This document shows positions 8,200 to 11,393 of a stretch of 11,393 bases of DNA, piece by piece. The translations under genes were made by a program, and so were the position numbers. Position 1 is the first letter of the stretch. Each line of letters opens with the position of its first letter. This DNA comes from Bacteroidales bacterium. Lineage in GTDB: Bacteria; Bacteroidota; Bacteroidia; Bacteroidales; JAAUTT01. The notes beneath the pieces were generated by a model. That model was not told the DNA's origin and did no database searches. It saw nothing but the letters and a program-made list of their open reading frames with translations. The stretch spans positions 1-11,393 of the forward strand of contig JAAUTT010000062.1 of assembly GCA_012031335.1 (NCBI GenBank). Reading direction: 5' to 3'.

Positions 8200-9305
8200 G
8201 TTTTGTAGTCAAAATAATTTCATTTTTTGTTTTTAGTATTTTTTTTGCATTTTCATGTAAACAGGACCCTGGGAAATATTCTTCGGAAAGCGATGACGTT
8301 TTACCAGGTTCGGAATATAAAAGTTTAACCATAAGCAGTCCAATTGAAAATTCATCTTTTAAAGCTGGAGATGAGATTGGGATAAACTTTTCGTTTAAGG
8401 ATTCCCTGAAAAGCGCGGATTCTGTTGTCTATAAAATTAATGGAAGACGGGTTGGCTTACAAACCAGCCCTTTTAAAAGATTTGTTTGGGATACGAAAGA
8501 TAACTTGCCCGGAATTAAAAATCTCACAGTTACGGCATATTATTCCGATAGTACCATCGAAAACAGACATATTAAATTAATCCTTTTGTCTGACATTCAA
8601 CCTCAAATATTTAAATATCAGGTAGTGTCGACATTCCCGCACGATAAAGCCGCTTACACTCAGGGATTGGTTTTCGAAGATGGTTTTTTTTACGAAGGTA
8701 CTGGGCAAATTGGTCAGTCCACTTTGAGAAAGATCAAGCCTGAAACGGGAGAAAGACTCAAGGTGCTAAACCTTCCTCCCGATGTTTTTGGAGAAGGAAT
8801 TGCAATTGTCGGGGATTTTATTTATCAGCTTACATATCAGAGTAATGTAGCATTTCAATATGACAAGCATACGTTTGAGCTGGTCAATAAGTTTACCTAT
8901 CCGATGCAGGAAGGCTGGGGTCTTACTTACGATGGGAAAAACCTTCTGATGACAGATGGCTCAAATAATATTTATTACCTCGATCCTGACTATTTTACTG
9001 AAGTGAAAAGAATTGAAGTGTACGATGATAAAAGGCAGGTAGATGGACTAAACGAACTTGAATATATCAACGGTGAAATCTGGGCTAATGTTTACACCAC
9101 CGATACCATTGTTGTTATTCAGCCAATGACAGGAAAAGTAACAGGTAAGCTGGTTGTAAAAAGAAATGACATTCTTACGCCGGAAGATTTTCATACACAA
9201 ATCGACTACCTAAATGGTATTGCTTACGACAAAGCCGGGGACAAACTTTATATCACGGGTAAAAATTGGCCAAAGCTCTTCGAGATAAAAATTGTGAAGA
9301 AATAA
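8196..9305 (+). CDS. Glutaminyl-peptide cyclotransferase, lipoprotein with N-terminal Ig-like domain
   Basis: This 369-residue protein belongs to the plant/bacterial-type glutamine cyclotransferase family (Glu_cyclase_2, a five-bladed beta-propeller), which converts N-terminal glutamine of peptides to pyroglutamate. A hydrophobic leader ends at a lipobox cysteine, C21 (AFSC), so it is envelope-anchored. Residues of about 43-130 form an added beta-sandwich of the Ig-like kind (TISSPIENSSFKAGDEI to NLTVTAYYSDS). The propeller spans about 138-369 with family motifs AYTQGL (153-158), FYEGTG (165-170), FGEGI (198-202), EGWGL (239-243), LNELEY (285-290), LNGIAYD (339-345) and GKNWPKLFEI (355-364). 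The Gln, Glu, Asn/Trp and Lys positions expected of the active site fall in these motifs, though I have not mapped residue numbers. It overlaps the HAD gene by 4 bp and is intact. Confidence 0.9.
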   Translation: MSFVVKIISFFVFSIFFAFSCKQDPGKYSSESDDVLPGSEYKSLTISSPIENSSFKAGDEIGINFSFKDSLKSADSVVYKINGRRVGLQTSPFKRFVWDTKDNLPGIKNLTVTAYYSDSTIENRHIKLILLSDIQPQIFKYQVVSTFPHDKAAYTQGLVFEDGFFYEGTGQIGQSTLRKIKPETGERLKVLNLPPDVFGEGIAIVGDFIYQLTYQSNVAFQYDKHTFELVNKFTYPMQEGWGLTYDGKNLLMTDGSNNIYYLDPDYFTEVKRIEVYDDKRQVDGLNELEYINGEIWANVYTTDTIVVIQPMTGKVTGKLVVKRNDILTPEDFHTQIDYLNGIAYDKAGDKLYITGKNWPKLFEIKIVKK

Positions 9306-9371
9306 TTTCAAATTATTATCTTTCAATAAATAACCCAAATAAAATCTTGTTTAAAAAATGTTAATAATTTG

Positions 9372-9402
9372 TTGGTAAATGGATTTTTGTTGTTTACAAT
9401 TG
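9372..9402 (+). promoter_or_regulatory. Candidate promoter for parAB
   Basis: TTG (9372-9374), a 20-nt spacer and TACAATTG (9395-9402, one mismatch to TAnnTTTG) lie about 90 bp before parA, in the 186-bp gap after the cyclotransferase gene. I see no clear terminator in the same gap. Confidence 0.35.
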
Positions 9403-9491
9403 CGAATCTTTATTTCCAACGAAGTGAGAAGATAATTTTAATTTTGAGCCGCTTTTTGTAATTTAATATTTAAACCAAAATTCAAAACGAA

Positions 9492-10292
9492 ATGGGAAAA
9501 GTTATAGCATTGGCCAATCAAAAAGGTGGAGTTGGAAAAACTACTACAGCGATCAATCTTTCAGCGAGCTTGGCTGTGCTTGAAAAGAAGGTTTTACTTA
9601 TTGATGCGGATCCTCAGGCAAATGCAACTTCAGGTTTGGGATTTGATATCAGAACAATTAAGACAAGTATTTACGAATGTCTTATCGACGATGTCAACCC
9701 CAAAGATATTGCACTTAAATCAGAAATCCCCGGATTGGATATTATTCCCTCCCATATCGATCTTGTTGGTGCTGAAATTGAAATGGTAAATATTCCCAAT
9801 CGGGAGAAAATAATGAAGCATGTAGTTGAAAAAGTTAAAAACGATTACGATTTTATTTTCATCGATTGCTCACCTTCACTCGGACTTATTACTGTTAATG
9901 CGTTATCGGCAGCTGATTCGGTAATTATTCCCGTTCAATGCGAGTACTTTGCACTTGAAGGGTTGGGTAAGCTTTTAAACACAGTTAAATTCATTCAGAA
10001 CAGACTAAATCCTGCTCTGGAAATTGAAGGATTTCTTTTAACAATGTATGATGCCCGTTTGAGGTTAAGTAATCAGGTAGTGGATGAGGTTACCAAACAT
10101 TTTCAGCAAATGGTATTTAAAACAATAATTCAAAGAAATATTAAGTTAAGTGAATCTCCAAGTTTTGGTAAACCGGTAGTGCTGTATGATGCTGCATCAA
10201 CAGGTTCTGTTAATTACCTTAATATGGCTAAAGAGTTATTACAGAAGAATGAAATGACCAAAATGAAAAATAACGAAAAAATAATAAACTAA
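9492..10292 (+). CDS. parA: Chromosome-partitioning ATPase ParA (Soj type)
   Basis: The intact 266-residue ATPase starts [10 protein letters not shown], leading straight into the deviant Walker A motif KGGVGKTT (11-18, with the signature lysine K11). Walker A' is [10 protein letters not shown] (35-44) and Walker [10 protein letters not shown] (121-129, with D125). There is no N-terminal helix-turn-helix, so this is the short chromosomal (type Ib) form rather than a plasmid ParA with a repressor domain. With ATP, ParA dimers bind the nucleoid non-specifically; ParB bound around parS stimulates hydrolysis and so drives origin segregation. parB follows after 19 bp, the usual parAB operon. [13 protein letters not shown] at the C-terminus is the type of tail I expect from Bacteroidota chromosomal ParA. 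Confidence 0.95.
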   Translation: MGKVIALANQKGGVGKTTTAINLSASLAVLEKKVLLIDADPQANATSGLGFDIRTIKTSIYECLIDDVNPKDIALKSEIPGLDIIPSHIDLVGAEIEMVNIPNREKIMKHVVEKVKNDYDFIFIDCSPSLGLITVNALSAADSVIIPVQCEYFALEGLGKLLNTVKFIQNRLNPALEIEGFLLTMYDARLRLSNQVVDEVTKHFQQMVFKTIIQRNIKLSESPSFGKPVVLYDAASTGSVNYLNMAKELLQKNEMTKMKNNEKIIN

Positions 10293-10311
10293 TAATCAGA
10301 AATTCTTATCC

Positions 10312-11183
10312 ATGATAGCAAAAAAGAGCTCATTAGGCAGAGGTTTGGGTGCTTTGATCGAAGATGTTGAATCCTCCAAACCCGCAGAGAATGTAGCATC
10401 CATTAATGATATTGAAATACGTTCTATTGAAATAAATCCGTTCCAGCCACGCAAAACCTTCGACGAAGAAGCTTTGATGGAACTTTCCGCATCCATTAAA
10501 CAACTTGGGATCGATTCAGCCAATCACCGTAAGGAAGATTGATAATGATAAATATCAGCTTATTACTGGCGAAAGAAGATTCAGGGCATCACAAATGGCC
10601 GGTCTTCAAACTATTCCGGCCTATATTCGAAATGCCGATGACCAGGCGATGCTGGAGCTTGCTCTGGTTGAAAATATACAGCGTGAAGATCTTGATGCTA
10701 TAGAAATAGCCATTAGTTACCAGCGGTTAATTGATGAATGTAGCCTTACTCAGGAAGATATGTCAGACAGGGTTGGCAAAAAACGCTCCACTATAGCCAA
10801 TTACCTTCGTTTGCTTAAACTTCCAGCCGAAATCCAGGCAGGAATCCGACATAAGAAAATTACGATGGGACATGCCCGTGCACTTGTAAACGTTGACGAC
10901 GCAGAGAAACAACTCAGCATTTATCATCATGTTATTGAAGAAGGACTTTCGGTGAGAAGTACTGAAGATATCGTGCGCAATTTAACCGAAGTTAAAGAAA
11001 CTGTTGAGACTGATAAAAGATCGGTACGGGATTTGTCAGAAGAATTCGTTAATTATCGTGATAGCCTGAGAACTCAATTTAAAACGAGGGTTCAACTATC
11101 GCGTAACGAAAAAGGTGCAGGGAAAATAGTAATCCCATTTAGTTCAGATAATGAACTGAAAAAAATAATTGACCCTGATTTAG
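10312..11183 (+). CDS. parB: Chromosome-partitioning protein ParB (one frameshift; end uncertain)
   Basis: ParB is the CTP-dependent clamp that loads at parS and spreads on DNA. It starts at the ATG at 10312 with the ParA-activating N-terminal motif LGRGLGALI (8-16). Box I is NPFQPRKTF (42-50). After repair come LGIIQPITV (65-73) and the CTP-binding GERRFRA (86-92), then ENIQREDL, a helix-turn-helix (TQEDMSDRVGKKRSTIANYL) and the C-terminal dimerisation segment VQLSRNEKGAGKIVIPFSS. One extra base near 10512-10513 breaks the gene: GGG ATC GAT TCA should be GGG ATC ATT CAG. As written, translation stops at 10542 after 76 residues. The end is also odd. A normal ParB would finish near ELKKIIDLI and a TAG at 11181-11183, which the sequence gives if one C is dropped from CCC at 11173-11175. 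As written, the frame instead runs into methyltransferase sequence to 11311. Confidence 0.85.
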
Positions 11184-11393
11184 TGAAGGAAACCGAACGG
11201 TTTGAATTTAAATGGTTTGGGAAGAGCGAAGCAAAACGAAACGCTTTTACACCAAGTAAAGCAACACTTGTTTATGATGAAACAAGAAGTGTAAATCCCG
11301 AAAATGCATGACGGTAATATGATTATTGAGGGGGAAAATCTTGAAAGTCTGAAAGTGATTTGCTTTCGGCTATACAGAGAACAAGTTAAGTGC
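11171..11393 (+). CDS. Adenine-specific DNA methyltransferase, type III Mod-like, partial (runs off right edge; frameshifted)
   Basis: From about 11174 the frame that carries ParB reads DPDLVKETERFEFKWFGK, then SEAKRNAFTPSKATL and YDETRSVNPENA, stopping at 11309-11311. One base over, it resumes DGNMIIEGENLESLKV and ends YREQVKC at the window edge. The pattern [E/Q]F.W.GK.EA, then TPS..TL, then IEGENLE.LK is the region just before the catalytic IYIDPPYNTG motif in type III Mod and related N6-adenine methyltransferases; that motif would lie just outside the window. Dropping the T of catgac (near 11308-11309) joins the two frames. VICFRLY at 11355-11375 is one residue longer than the expected VLLSAY, suggesting three more surplus bases. 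No start codon precedes the homology, and the 50-100 residues that usually come first are absent or replaced by ParB. Whether a restriction partner follows cannot be seen. Confidence 0.65.

Overview
This looks like chromosomal DNA from an AT-rich member of the Bacteroidota. The evidence is the Soj-type ParA and its ParB partner, an LVIVD-repeat lipoprotein, a DUF5107/TPR protein, a glutamine-cyclotransferase lipoprotein, and promoters of the Bacteroidota form TTG-N19/20-TAnnTTTG. A placement near the Bacteroidales or Marinilabiliales is only an impression from the ParA and cyclotransferase sequences.

Layout. Positions 1-750 (minus) are the start of an LVIVD-repeat lipoprotein that runs off the left edge. 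Diverging from it is an intact small outer-membrane beta-barrel protein (858-1589). Next come a chemotaxis-type sensor with a periplasmic CxxCH haem motif (1776-3244) and a large secreted DUF5107 plus TPR protein (3381-6718). Phosphatidylserine synthase lies convergent on the minus strand (6726-7474). A well-formed promoter at 7552-7581 then leads into a possible 34-codon cysteine-containing small ORF, a HAD-family phosphatase-like protein and a glutaminyl-peptide cyclotransferase; the last two overlap by ATGA. ParA (9492-10292) and ParB (10312 to about 11183) follow. The last 220 bases encode the N-terminal part of an adenine-specific DNA methyltransferase of the type III Mod kind, which runs off the right edge.

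The dominant oddity is that the sensor, the DUF5107 protein, PssA, ParB and the methyltransferase are each broken by single-base indels, while the OMP, HAD, cyclotransferase and ParA genes are clean. At every break the protein resumes in another frame at the expected residue, and most breaks lie in short A/T homopolymers. Because housekeeping genes (pssA, parB) are affected as well as accessory ones, residual sequencing error is the simplest explanation; real decay of some genes cannot be excluded. ParB also passes in frame, without a stop, into the methyltransferase at the point where ParB should end. That is either a chimeric join or a novel fusion.

Functionally, parAB serves chromosome segregation and pssA phospholipid synthesis. 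The left half holds envelope and sensory genes with no shared pathway that I can see. I found no tRNA, rRNA, CRISPR array, transposase or parS site.
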